A stretch of 64,000 nt of DNA from Pseudomonas sp. MWU13-2105 (GTDB lineage Bacteria > Pseudomonadota > Gammaproteobacteria > Pseudomonadales > Pseudomonadaceae): NCBI RefSeq assembly GCF_023242315.1, contig NZ_JALLIY010000008.1, positions 124,001 through 188,000 of the forward strand. The letters run 5' to 3'. Shown here piece after piece: positions 27,519-35,646 of this stretch (positions are counted from its first letter, which is position 1; every line of letters begins with the position of its first letter). The translations under genes were made by a program, and so were the position numbers. Under the pieces are notes generated by a model, which was not told the origin of the DNA, did not search any database, and saw only the letters and a program-made list of their open reading frames with translations.

Positions 27519-29972
27519 TTACTTGCCGGGTGTCAGGGTCAATCGCGTGGTGCCGTAGGCCTTGTCGAAGTTCTGCTGTTGCATCGGGAAGCTGACGTAC
27601 TGGGCTTTCAACCAGCCGTCGATCCCGCTGGCGTAGCTCGGGCTGGCCGGGTTGCCTGACTGCCCGGGGCTCTGCTGGCCGCTCATCGGTTCGATCTGGC
27701 CGAAGTCGACGATCATGCGCACGCCCGGCACCTGGGTGACGTCGAAGCTTGCGCCGCCCCAGGCATAGGCCGAGGTGTTCAGCGTGGTGTGGTCGCCGCC
27801 GGCCTGGATCGGTCCGCGAATCACCTGGCCGGCGCCGTTCTTCCAGCTATAACGGTGCAGCGTGCCCCATTGCCAGGCCTTGTGATCGCTGCCCAGCAGG
27901 CTGTCACCGGCGCTGATCGCCGCCGCCAGGCTGCGGGCCAGGATCGCCGGCTTGTCTTCTTTCTGTGGCGTGCGGCTGTCATCCCAGAACGGGCTGTCCT
28001 CGCGGCCCAGCAGATGATCGGCCTGGGCCGAGTAGGACAACTTGCCGTTGGCGACAAAGGCCTGCCAGACCGGACCGCTTTCCGGGCCGAGCTTGTCGAG
28101 GAAGATCTGCTTCATGCTTTCCTGCAGGAACAGCTCATATAACGCGGCGTCAGCCGAGGTCGCGCTGAGCTTGCCGTCGAACGCCAGTAACCGGTTCAAG
28201 GCTTCCCGCGCCTTGCTCCGTTCGGTATCCGGCAGGGCATCGATGGCCTGCTTGAGCGGCCCGGCCATACCCGGCGCCTGGAACATTTTCTTCAGCTTGT
28301 TGGCGAACGTGGTGCTCTGGTCGTACTGCATGGCGATGGTGCTGCGGCTGTCCTGCTTGCCGGCCGCGGCCAGCTCCGCCAGGCGTTCGCCGCGCTCCGG
28401 GTAGTACCAGGCGTTGGACAGTTGCATGCCGTAGCCGCGCGCCGCCGTGCGCTGGTTGGCGGTGCCCAGCCAGCCTTGGCCCGGGTCCTGGTCATAGGGA
28501 TGGAGCATTGCGTCGGCGTAGCCGTCCCAGTCGAAGCGGTTGTCCCAGCCCGGCGATGGCAACAGGCCTTCGCCTTCGCGGCGGTTGGGGAAGCGTCCGG
28601 TGACCTGCCAGCCGATATGGTTGGCGTCGGCGAAGACCAGGTTCAGGGCGATGGCGCGGATTTCCCGGCTGGCATCCGAGGCTCTCTCGGCGCTCTGGGC
28701 GCGGGACAGGTCGAAGAACGCATCCAGGCTCTTGTCGTCCTTGAACGATGGGGTCTGCAGGGCCAGGCCGTAGCCGCCGGTCAAGGCGGTGTTGTCCAGC
28801 GCACTGTTGAGCAGCGGGCCGTGGCGGGTCTCGAACACCGTCTCGCGGATCGAACGCTGGCCCTTGATGAAGTAGGTTTCGTTGCGCACGATTACCGGTA
28901 GCCACTTGCCGTCGGCTTCGTAATAGAGCGCATTGCCTTGGCGCTTGAGCTTTTCCAGGAACAGGTCCTGGTTGTCTCCCGGCACGGCGGCCATGCTCCA
29001 GGCCACCTTGCCGTTGAAACCGGACAGCAGCATCGGCAGGCCGGCGATCGAGGTCCCGGCGGCGCGGTACTTTGGTGCGTAAATCTGCACGTAGTTCCAG
29101 GCGGCGGGAGCGCTGGTCGGTTGCTGCAGGTCGGCGGCCAGCAGGCTCTTGCCGCTGCGGCTGCGCTGCGGGCCGATGGCCCAGTTGGTCGAGGTGCCGG
29201 TGCCGAGGATATTCAGCGCGGCCACTTGCTCGGCGGCCTTGTCCAGCGCGCCCAGGCCTGAGACCTGGCTCAGGGCGATGCCCTTGAGTTTCTCGGCTTC
29301 GGCCAGCGGCAGCGGTTCGTCCGGGGCGGCCGGGGTCAGCCAGGCTAGCTTGTCGACGCCGACTTTCTGTGCCAGCACCAGGCTGGAAATCTCCTGCCGC
29401 AGGTTGGCCGACAGGTTGAAGTTGAGCAGGCAGAAGATCAGCGCGGAATCTTCCGGTTTCCAGTATTCCGGGCGGTAGCCGCTGCTGGCCAGGTCCGGCG
29501 GCAGCTTGTCACGATAGCGGAACAGGTAGGCGTTGACGCCGCGCGCGTAGACTTCGAAGAAGCGCTTGAGCCGTGGCGACGCGGCGTTGTACAACTCGCC
29601 GGCGCTTTTCTTCAGGTTGACGGCGCGCATGAAACGGTCGCTGTCGAGAGCGTCCGCACCGTTCATTTCGGCAAGCCGGCCCTGGGCGAGCAGGCGCAGG
29701 GTGACCATCTGGGTGATGCGGTCGCTGGCGTGGACGTAGCCGAGGGTGAACAGCGCGTCGTGAAAGGTGTTGCTTTCGATCAGCGGCATGCCGAGGCTGT
29801 TGCGGCGCACCGAGACGTTCTGCGCCAGGCCCTTGATCGGCTGCACGCCGGAGGTCGGTGGCAGGCTGTCCTGGGAGTTCCAGGCCTGGCAACCAGTCAG
29901 GCCGAGCAGGCCCGCCATGGCGGCGGCAACGCCACATTGCTTGAGAGAAAAGGAAAAGGCTGGCGAGGCCAT
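27519..29972 (-). CDS. quiP: acyl-homoserine lactone acylase (penicillin acylase family)
   Basis: An Ntn-hydrolase of 817 residues that, in P. aeruginosa, removes the acyl chain of long-chain homoserine lactone signals. The N terminus is a signal with lipobox-like LTGC at 25-28. The propeptide is cut before Ser261 in [11 protein letters not shown], making Ser261 the catalytic N terminus of the beta subunit. Blocks such as [41 protein letters not shown] and a C terminus ending TRLTLTPGK follow QuiP as I recall it. The ATG at 29972 has GCAGGAG eight bases upstream. Whether it quenches signals in this strain is not shown by the sequence. Confidence 0.9.
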   Translation of the reverse strand: MASPAFSFSLKQCGVAAAMAGLLGLTGCQAWNSQDSLPPTSGVQPIKGLAQNVSVRRNSLGMPLIESNTFHDALFTLGYVHASDRITQMVTLRLLAQGRLAEMNGADALDSDRFMRAVNLKKSAGELYNAASPRLKRFFEVYARGVNAYLFRYRDKLPPDLASSGYRPEYWKPEDSALIFCLLNFNLSANLRQEISSLVLAQKVGVDKLAWLTPAAPDEPLPLAEAEKLKGIALSQVSGLGALDKAAEQVAALNILGTGTSTNWAIGPQRSRSGKSLLAADLQQPTSAPAAWNYVQIYAPKYRAAGTSIAGLPMLLSGFNGKVAWSMAAVPGDNQDLFLEKLKRQGNALYYEADGKWLPVIVRNETYFIKGQRSIRETVFETRHGPLLNSALDNTALTGGYGLALQTPSFKDDKSLDAFFDLSRAQSAERASDASREIRAIALNLVFADANHIGWQVTGRFPNRREGEGLLPSPGWDNRFDWDGYADAMLHPYDQDPGQGWLGTANQRTAARGYGMQLSNAWYYPERGERLAELAAAGKQDSRSTIAMQYDQSTTFANKLKKMFQAPGMAGPLKQAIDALPDTERSKAREALNRLLAFDGKLSATSADAALYELFLQESMKQIFLDKLGPESGPVWQAFVANGKLSYSAQADHLLGREDSPFWDDSRTPQKEDKPAILARSLAAAISAGDSLLGSDHKAWQWGTLHRYSWKNGAGQVIRGPIQAGGDHTTLNTSAYAWGGASFDVTQVPGVRMIVDFGQIEPMSGQQSPGQSGNPASPSYASGIDGWLKAQYVSFPMQQQNFDKAYGTTRLTLTPGK

Positions 29973-30093
29973 GGCAAGGCTCCTGCGGGGGTAGCGTCAG
30001 TAAAGGCGCTACGTTAGTGAGCGGGAGGAAGGCGCGCAAGACGGCGGGCGGGCTTATTTCGAGTTTTGAGTGATAAATCGAAAGGGAAAGCGA

Positions 30094-30382
30094 ATGAATA
30101 TGCGGATCCAGGCCAACGCGGCACTGATCCTGATTGACCAGCAACAAGGCATCCTTCATCCGCGCCTGGGGCCACGCAACAATCTCTGTGGAGGCGACCG
30201 CGCGGACGGCCGGCAACCTCGGGTTTGACACTTGGGTGGTGGAGGACGCGTGCTACACCTTCGACAAGACGGATTATTTTGGTGCGAGGCACAGCGCCCA
30301 GGAGGTCCATGCCATGTCCTTGGGCAATCTGCATGGCGAGTATGCGACGGTGGTGTCCAGCCGTTTGGTGCTTGGGGGGTGA
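30094..30382 (+). pseudogene. remnant of an isochorismatase-family cysteine hydrolase
   Basis: The ATG at 30094 opens NMRIQANAALILIDQQQGI, the usual start of this family with its catalytic Asp. After ~25 residues the frame runs on without similarity and stops. From ~30165 a different frame (offset +1) gives ISVEATARTAGNLGFDTW and then HAMSLGNLHGEYATVV, the normal C-terminal third. The middle, including the region that should carry the catalytic Lys and the cis-peptide loop, is missing. The intact protein would be ~190 residues; ~85 codons are lost together with a frame change. It is preceded by AAAGGGAAAG, a weak ribosome site. Confidence 0.85.
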
Positions 30383-30386
30383 TCCA

Positions 30387-31487
30387 TCAGAGCAGATGCA
30401 GATGGTTGTCCCACAGCCCGGCGGGAAGCTTCAGCGGCTGGGCTGTCAGTTCCTCCTGGCGGCAATCGTAGAAGCGGCAGCGGCCCTGGCCGGAGGTGAC
30501 GACGAAACCGTCCGCCACCGCACCGACGCCCGCGCAGTCCGCTAATGGCGCGTCCAGGCGCACGGCGCCGCTGTCCAGGTCCCAGATAAAAAAGCGGTTG
30601 CCCCGCGGCGCGGTCAAGGCCACCAGGCGCAATTCGCTGTGCACCGCGACGCTGGCGGTGTAATGCGCCATGGCCTGCAACTGCTGCTCGGCCACCGGGA
30701 AGGCGATAAAGGGCTGGCCGGGACGCTTGATCGCCAGCAACTCGGCCGACTCGTGGGACGGGCCCATGAACTGCTGGCCGGCGACGATGGTGCCGTCGCT
30801 GGCTACGCCCAGGTGGCGCACGCTGTTCATCGGCTGCGGCAGGGTTTCCTTGCTCAGCAGGCTGCCGTCGCGCCGCATCAGCACCAGGCTCGGTTCCATG
30901 GCGTCGAGGTTCATCTCCACCCGGCTTTCGGCTTCGGTGCGAATGCCACCATTGGCGACGATCAGGGTCTCGCCATCGGGCATCCACGACACCTGGTGCG
31001 GGCCGATACCATGGGTCGAAATCTCGCCGGCATGAACCAGTCCCTCACCTTCGAAGCGATACACACCCAACAGGCCACGACCCGGGGCGGTGGTGTCATT
31101 CTCGGTGGCATACAGCCAGTCGCCGCTCTTGTGGATCACCGCATGCCCGTAGAAATGCCGGTTCGGCTGCGAGGCGAGGGTCTGTAGCAGACGCCCGTCG
31201 CGCAGGTCAAGCAGGTAGCTCTCGGTGCCGGGACGTCGCGCCACGAAAAGCGCCAGGGGCAGGTTCGGGTGGTTGATGATGTCGTGGCAACGCTGGCCAA
31301 CCTGGGTGGCGAAGACCTGCGTACCGTCCAGCCGATAGCCCACGGCATAGTGCTTGCCGTCAGTGTCGTCGCGGGCGGAGAGCAGCAACGGGCTGTTGCC
31401 CTTTTGCCGGAACAGGCTCCAACCGCCCAGCGTCAACGCGCTGAGCAGCAGGCTACCGAGGGTCAGGGCCTGGCGTCGCAACATCAT
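30387..31487 (-). CDS. DUF1513 protein of the iron-regulated imelysin operon
   Basis: A predicted exported protein of 366 residues. The N terminus has RRQ followed by a hydrophobic stretch (LGSLLLSALTLGGWSLF), which could be a Sec or Tat-like signal or an anchor. The body looks like a beta-propeller (LLVANGGIRTE-type strands, HLGVASDGTIVAGQQ, VVTSGQGRCRFYD). It is last in an operon with two imelysin-like lipoproteins and a di-heme protein, the same order as PA4370-PA4373 in P. aeruginosa as I recall it. Its start overlaps the upstream stop (TGATG-type coupling). Molecular function is unknown; a role in periplasmic iron acquisition is inferred from the operon. Confidence 0.85.
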   Translation of the reverse strand: MMLRRQALTLGSLLLSALTLGGWSLFRQKGNSPLLLSARDDTDGKHYAVGYRLDGTQVFATQVGQRCHDIINHPNLPLALFVARRPGTESYLLDLRDGRLLQTLASQPNRHFYGHAVIHKSGDWLYATENDTTAPGRGLLGVYRFEGEGLVHAGEISTHGIGPHQVSWMPDGETLIVANGGIRTEAESRVEMNLDAMEPSLVLMRRDGSLLSKETLPQPMNSVRHLGVASDGTIVAGQQFMGPSHESAELLAIKRPGQPFIAFPVAEQQLQAMAHYTASVAVHSELRLVALTAPRGNRFFIWDLDSGAVRLDAPLADCAGVGAVADGFVVTSGQGRCRFYDCRQEELTAQPLKLPAGLWDNHLHLL

Positions 31488-32551
31488 CAGTCCCCGTCGT
31501 TGGCGTTGAAGCCGAGTTGGATGCCCAGCGCCTTGGCCAGCTCGCCTTCGTGCAGGCGGTGGAGCACGTTGAGACTGTCGTAGAGGTCGTTGAGCTGCTG
31601 GCGCCCGGTATCGTCGCCAAGCAGGTCGGTCAGCGAACGCTGGGTGCTGTCGAACAGCTTCAGCGAGGCGGTGTAGGCGGCGTCGATCTTCTCGGCCAGC
31701 GCTTTCTGTTCCGCCGGCAGCAGGTTGCGCAGGCCCTTGTTGTCGACACCGACCCAGACGGTCCGGGCGGCGGCCAGGCTGGCGCGCATGCCTGGCAGCG
31801 AAGACTGGCTGCGCCAGGCATCGGCCTGGAAGGGTTGCGGGATGCCCTTGGTCTGGCGGCCCATGGGCGTGCCGAGCTTTTTCTTCAGGGTGTCGAGGGC
31901 GGTGACCTGGACCCGCAGCAGATCGGCGATGGCTTCGTGGGAGTCGGCGTAGCGCTGGTTGGGGAACTTGCTCATCTGCGCGAGCATGCCGTCACTGTTT
32001 TCCCAGCGCGAGAGGATCTCTTCGGCAAGGACTTGCTGGCGCTTGCCGATGGCGCTCAGCAGTGGGCAATAGCGGGCTTTCTGGGCACTGTCGGCCAGGT
32101 CGATCTTGCTGTCATACAGGATGTATTCGTAGGCCGAGAGGCCCTGGACCACGACGCTGGACTTGGCCAGGGCGTCGGCGTCGATCTGTGGCTGGGCGCT
32201 GACCAGTTGCTCGACCTGGCGACCCACCAGGTTTTTCTTGTCCGGCCAGAACTGCACCTGCCAGGAACGATTGCCTTCGGCCAATGGCCCGATCAACAGC
32301 GGCTGCAATTCGGCCCAGGCTTTCTGCGCATGGAGAAAGTCGGCACGGGCGGTTGCAAGGCTTGCCTGGCCTGCGCAGAAGGCCAGGGCGCTGATCGCCA
32401 GTTGGCGGTCGGCGTCGACCCAGCGGCTGTAGGTCGGCAGGATCACCTGCTTGGCGATCGCGGCCGAGGTCAGCGCCTGCGGGTCTTGCGGCGAGCAGGC
32501 GCCGAGGGCGAGTGCGGCCAGGCCGCTGAACAACAGTTTGGGGCGGAACAT
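31487..32551 (-). CDS. imelysin-like lipoprotein lacking the HxxE motif
   Basis: A 354-residue lipoprotein (lipobox ALGAC, Cys ~19) with the helical imelysin/EfeO-type fold: repeated Ala/Leu-rich helices and a conserved GLSAYEYILYD block. In canonical imelysins this block is G-x-H-x-x-E; here His is replaced by Ala (S-A-Y-E), so a metal site of the usual kind is unlikely. It lies between the di-heme protein and the DUF1513 gene, 12 bases after the former. Confidence 0.85.
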   Translation of the reverse strand: MFRPKLLFSGLAALALGACSPQDPQALTSAAIAKQVILPTYSRWVDADRQLAISALAFCAGQASLATARADFLHAQKAWAELQPLLIGPLAEGNRSWQVQFWPDKKNLVGRQVEQLVSAQPQIDADALAKSSVVVQGLSAYEYILYDSKIDLADSAQKARYCPLLSAIGKRQQVLAEEILSRWENSDGMLAQMSKFPNQRYADSHEAIADLLRVQVTALDTLKKKLGTPMGRQTKGIPQPFQADAWRSQSSLPGMRASLAAARTVWVGVDNKGLRNLLPAEQKALAEKIDAAYTASLKLFDSTQRSLTDLLGDDTGRQQLNDLYDSLNVLHRLHEGELAKALGIQLGFNANDGD

Positions 32552-32563
32552 CGCCGTGTCCTT

Positions 32564-33985
32564 TTATAAAGAATTCAGGAAGGCCAGCAACGCGGCGCGT
32601 TGTTCGGCATTGAAAGACAGCACCTGTTGCTGCGCCGGCAGGGCCTCGCCGCCATGCCAGAGCACGGCTTCGAGCAGGTTGCGGGCGCGACCGTCATGCA
32701 GGAACTGGGTGTGGCCGCTGACGGTTTGCGTCAGGCCGATGCCCCACAGCGGCGGGGTGCGCCAGTCATTGCCGTCGGCGAGGAACTCGCTGCGCTGGTC
32801 GGCGAGGCCGGGGCCCATGTCATGCAGCAGCAGGTCGCTGTAGGGGCGGATCAACTGATTGGCCAGCTCGGGTTCGGCGGCCGTGGCCGAGGTGGTGAAC
32901 TGCGGGGTATGGCAGGCCTGGCAACCGGCCTGGTAGAACAGGCTCTTGCCGGCCAGCACCTGCGCCGCGCCGACGTCGCGGCGGGCCGGTACCGCGAGGT
33001 TGCGGGTGTAGAAGGTCACCAGGCGCAGGATGTTGTCGCTGACTTCCGGTTCGCCCTCCGCGCCGCCGCCGTGGGGCGCTTGCAGGCAGTCGGTCTGGGT
33101 CGGGGTGCAGTCGTCGAAGGGGCGCAGGCTGCTGGTCAGGCCCATGTCGCTGGAAAATGCGTGGACGTTCTGTTGATTGATGTTCGGTTGCCCGGCCTTC
33201 CAGCCAAAGCGACCGAGGACGGTCTTGCGCTGGACGTCGTCCCAGACCCGGTTCGGGCGGCCGTTGACGCCCAGGCGTTGCTGCTGCCGGGCGTTGGCCA
33301 GGATGGCTTGCTCGGGAATCGCTTCGAGCAGGCCGAGACCGATCATCGGTGGGGCGATGCGCGCGGAAAACAGTGTCTGCGGGTGCATCGGGCCGTAGCC
33401 CAACTGACTGATGCGCAGCGTGGGACGACGCAGTTCGACTTCCGTGCCGTCCTTGAACCGTACCGGCAGCGCCTCGTAGTCGACTCGCACCTTGCCTTCC
33501 GGGGCGACGCCGGGAAGGGCCATGTCCTGCAATTGCCCACCGTAGGCCGGTTCTGGTACCACGCCCTGGCGTTCGATCAGATTGGCGTACATCGGGTTGT
33601 TGGGAATCGACAGGCGTACCAGCATCGACACGGCGTTATCCGCGCCAGGAGCCGGCGGATGACCGCGGCCGTCCTTGATATGGCAGTTCTGGCAGGCGTT
33701 GGTATTGAACAGCGGGCCGAGGCCGTCGCGGGCGGTGGTGGTGGACGGTGCGATGACCCAGGGACTACGGAAAAAACTGTTGCCGACGCTGAAGTCCAGG
33801 CGCCGCTCCGGGGAGAGGTTGGCCGAAGGTCGCGAGAAGGCGTTGCGATCGTATTTGCCAACCGTGGCGCTGCCGCCGGATCGAGCTTCGCCGGGTTCGG
33901 GCTTGGTAAAACGCGGTGCGTCGTCGCAGGCGGCCAGGCCAAGGGCCAGGAGCAGTGTCGACAAGCGAAGGGGCAGCGAGGGCAT
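32564..33985 (-). CDS. di-heme cytochrome c-type oxidoreductase lipoprotein (DUF1111)
   Basis: A 473-residue exported protein with lipobox LGLAAC (~20). Two c-type heme motifs are visible: CQNCH near residue 100 (NACQNCHIKDGRG) and CQACH near residue 355 (GCQACHTPQF). A GRPNRVWDD-QRKTVLGRFGWKA-type middle section is typical of this di-heme oxidoreductase family. Probably a redox partner for iron handling by the imelysin-like proteins of the same operon. The enzymatic substrate is not known. Confidence 0.88.
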   Translation of the reverse strand: MPSLPLRLSTLLLALGLAACDDAPRFTKPEPGEARSGGSATVGKYDRNAFSRPSANLSPERRLDFSVGNSFFRSPWVIAPSTTTARDGLGPLFNTNACQNCHIKDGRGHPPAPGADNAVSMLVRLSIPNNPMYANLIERQGVVPEPAYGGQLQDMALPGVAPEGKVRVDYEALPVRFKDGTEVELRRPTLRISQLGYGPMHPQTLFSARIAPPMIGLGLLEAIPEQAILANARQQQRLGVNGRPNRVWDDVQRKTVLGRFGWKAGQPNINQQNVHAFSSDMGLTSSLRPFDDCTPTQTDCLQAPHGGGAEGEPEVSDNILRLVTFYTRNLAVPARRDVGAAQVLAGKSLFYQAGCQACHTPQFTTSATAAEPELANQLIRPYSDLLLHDMGPGLADQRSEFLADGNDWRTPPLWGIGLTQTVSGHTQFLHDGRARNLLEAVLWHGGEALPAQQQVLSFNAEQRAALLAFLNSL

Positions 33986-34086
33986 CGGTGTCCAGGACGT
34001 TAGAAAGACCGGCGCGAGTTTATCAGTCTCGATACATTTGAATAAGAGGGATTAGCATTTGCTTGATTGACTGCATGGTACGACCC

Positions 34087-34117
34087 TGTGGTGAGCGGGC
34101 TTGCCCGCTCGCCACAA
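34087..34117. repeat. single REP inside the imelysin operon
   Basis: TGTGGTGAGCGGGC...GCCCGCTCGCCACAA lies between the first gene (ending 34149) and the second (starting 33985). Located within an operon, it may uncouple expression of icmP from the downstream genes. Confidence 0.85.
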
Positions 34118-34148
34118 GTTTCGGCCAGACTAGAGGCCGTGTTGCCGA

Positions 34149-35489
34149 TCAGAAATCGTGATCGGCGTTGTCCGGGTTCAGGTCGCTGATGCCCAGCTTG
34201 GCCGCCGCCTGCTCGATGGAGCCGGTCTGCTTGACCAGCGCCGAAATGGCATCACGTACGATCTTGTTACCGGTTTCGTTGCCGGATGCGATCAACTGGT
34301 CGTAGTGCTCACCCTTGTTGGCGTGGTCGACCATGATCTGGATCTTCGCTTCGGTGGTTTTCAGGTCGTTCTTGAGCGCCTCGTCGGTCGCCGGGTCGGC
34401 CTTGGCCACCAGGGACGACAGGCTCGGGCCGGTCAGCCGGGTGCCATCGACGCGGGTGTATTCACCCAGGTAGACGTTGCGGATGCCCTTGGCATCGTAG
34501 AAGTGCGAGTTGTGGGTGTTGTCACTGAAGCAGTCCTGCTCGTCTTCCGGCGAGTTGGCTTCCAGCGAAACCTTCATGCGCTCGCCCGCCAGTTCACCGA
34601 GGGACAGGCTGCCCATGCCGAAGAGCATCTTGCGCAGGCCACTTTCAGCCGGCTCGGCTTCCAGGCTGGCGCGATAGTTGTCAGCCACATCCGGCTTCCA
34701 GTTGCCGACCATTTCGTCCAGGTCGTTGACCAGCAGTTGGGTCACGGCCTTGAGGTAGGCGCGCCGCCGATCGTTGTGACCGCCGGTGGCCCCGGGACCC
34801 TCCAGGTAGTCCGAAGCTGGACGGCTGCCGGCGCCAGGGCCGGTACCGTTCAGGTCCTGGCCCCAGAGCAGGAATTCGATAGCGTGGTAGCCGGTGGCGA
34901 CATTGGCTTCCGAGCCGCCCAGCTCGTTCAGGCTGGCAAGTTTTTCCGGGGTGATCTCGCTGACATCGACCTTGTCTTCACCGATCTGGATCTGCTGGTT
35001 GGCGATGATGTTGGCAGTCGCGGCCGGGTTGCCCAGGGCATGTTCGTAGGCGGCATCGACATAGTCGATCAGGCCTTCGTCCAGTGGCCAGGCATTCACC
35101 TGGCCTTCCCAGTCGTCGATGATGGTGTTGCCGAAGCGGAACACTTCGCTTTGCAGGTAGGGCACGCGCGCGGCGATCCAGGCCGCGCGGGCGGCCTTGA
35201 GGGTCTCGTCGTTCGGTTTGGCGAGGAAGGCGTCGACAGCCGCCTGCAGGTTCTTCGCGGTGGATTCGGCATCGCTGAACACGGCGAAGACGATCTCGGT
35301 GTAGTGGGCGACCACGGCCTTGGCGGCGGCTTCGTCGACTTTACCGCCAGCATCGTCGCCGGGCGCCTGGGCCGCGGCGGCCGGGGCCTGGGTGGCCGCT
35401 GTGGATTTTTCCTTATCCTTGTCGCCACAACCGGCGAGGGCGATGGCAATGGCCAACAGACTGGCGGTGGCCAGAGGCATGCGAATCAT
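34149..35489 (-). CDS. icmP: imelysin-family lipoprotein, insulin-cleaving metalloproteinase homologue
   Basis: A 446-residue outer-membrane or periplasmic lipoprotein (lipobox IALAGC at ~17-22, then a charged Ala/Pro linker). It contains the imelysin motif GYHAIEFLLWGQD with His and Glu, followed by NDRRRAYLKAVTQLL. P. aeruginosa PA4370 (IcmP) is the homologue I recall. The ATG at 35489 (MIRMPLATAS) is supported by AGG nine bases upstream; longer starts look non-coding. First gene of a four-gene operon preceded by a Fur-like sequence. Confidence 0.88.
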   Translation of the reverse strand: MIRMPLATASLLAIAIALAGCGDKDKEKSTAATQAPAAAAQAPGDDAGGKVDEAAAKAVVAHYTEIVFAVFSDAESTAKNLQAAVDAFLAKPNDETLKAARAAWIAARVPYLQSEVFRFGNTIIDDWEGQVNAWPLDEGLIDYVDAAYEHALGNPAATANIIANQQIQIGEDKVDVSEITPEKLASLNELGGSEANVATGYHAIEFLLWGQDLNGTGPGAGSRPASDYLEGPGATGGHNDRRRAYLKAVTQLLVNDLDEMVGNWKPDVADNYRASLEAEPAESGLRKMLFGMGSLSLGELAGERMKVSLEANSPEDEQDCFSDNTHNSHFYDAKGIRNVYLGEYTRVDGTRLTGPSLSSLVAKADPATDEALKNDLKTTEAKIQIMVDHANKGEHYDQLIASGNETGNKIVRDAISALVKQTGSIEQAAAKLGISDLNPDNADHDF

Positions 35490-35546
35490 GGCGAACATCC
35501 TGCTTCGAGAGAGGGGATGGGGGCACGGAACCCCGCAAAACCGGCA

Positions 35547-35566
35547 CATAATGCGAAAGATTTGCA
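35547..35566. promoter_or_regulatory. candidate Fur box upstream of icmP
   Basis: TGCGAAA-G-ATTTGCA at 35552-35566 fits the 7-1-7 Fur model (TGATAAT-N-ATTATCA) at 9 of 14 positions, and the longer 19-mer from 35547 fits at 12 of 19 by my count. It is ~60 bases upstream of the icmP start. The match is moderate; iron regulation of this operon in P. aeruginosa supports it. Confidence 0.4.
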
Positions 35567-35646
35567 TTCTGTGTAAAGGGCTTAGTGATTGAAATATTTG
35601 GTATTAAATCAGTGGTTGATCCCAGCCGATCTTGTCGCGGCGGGGC

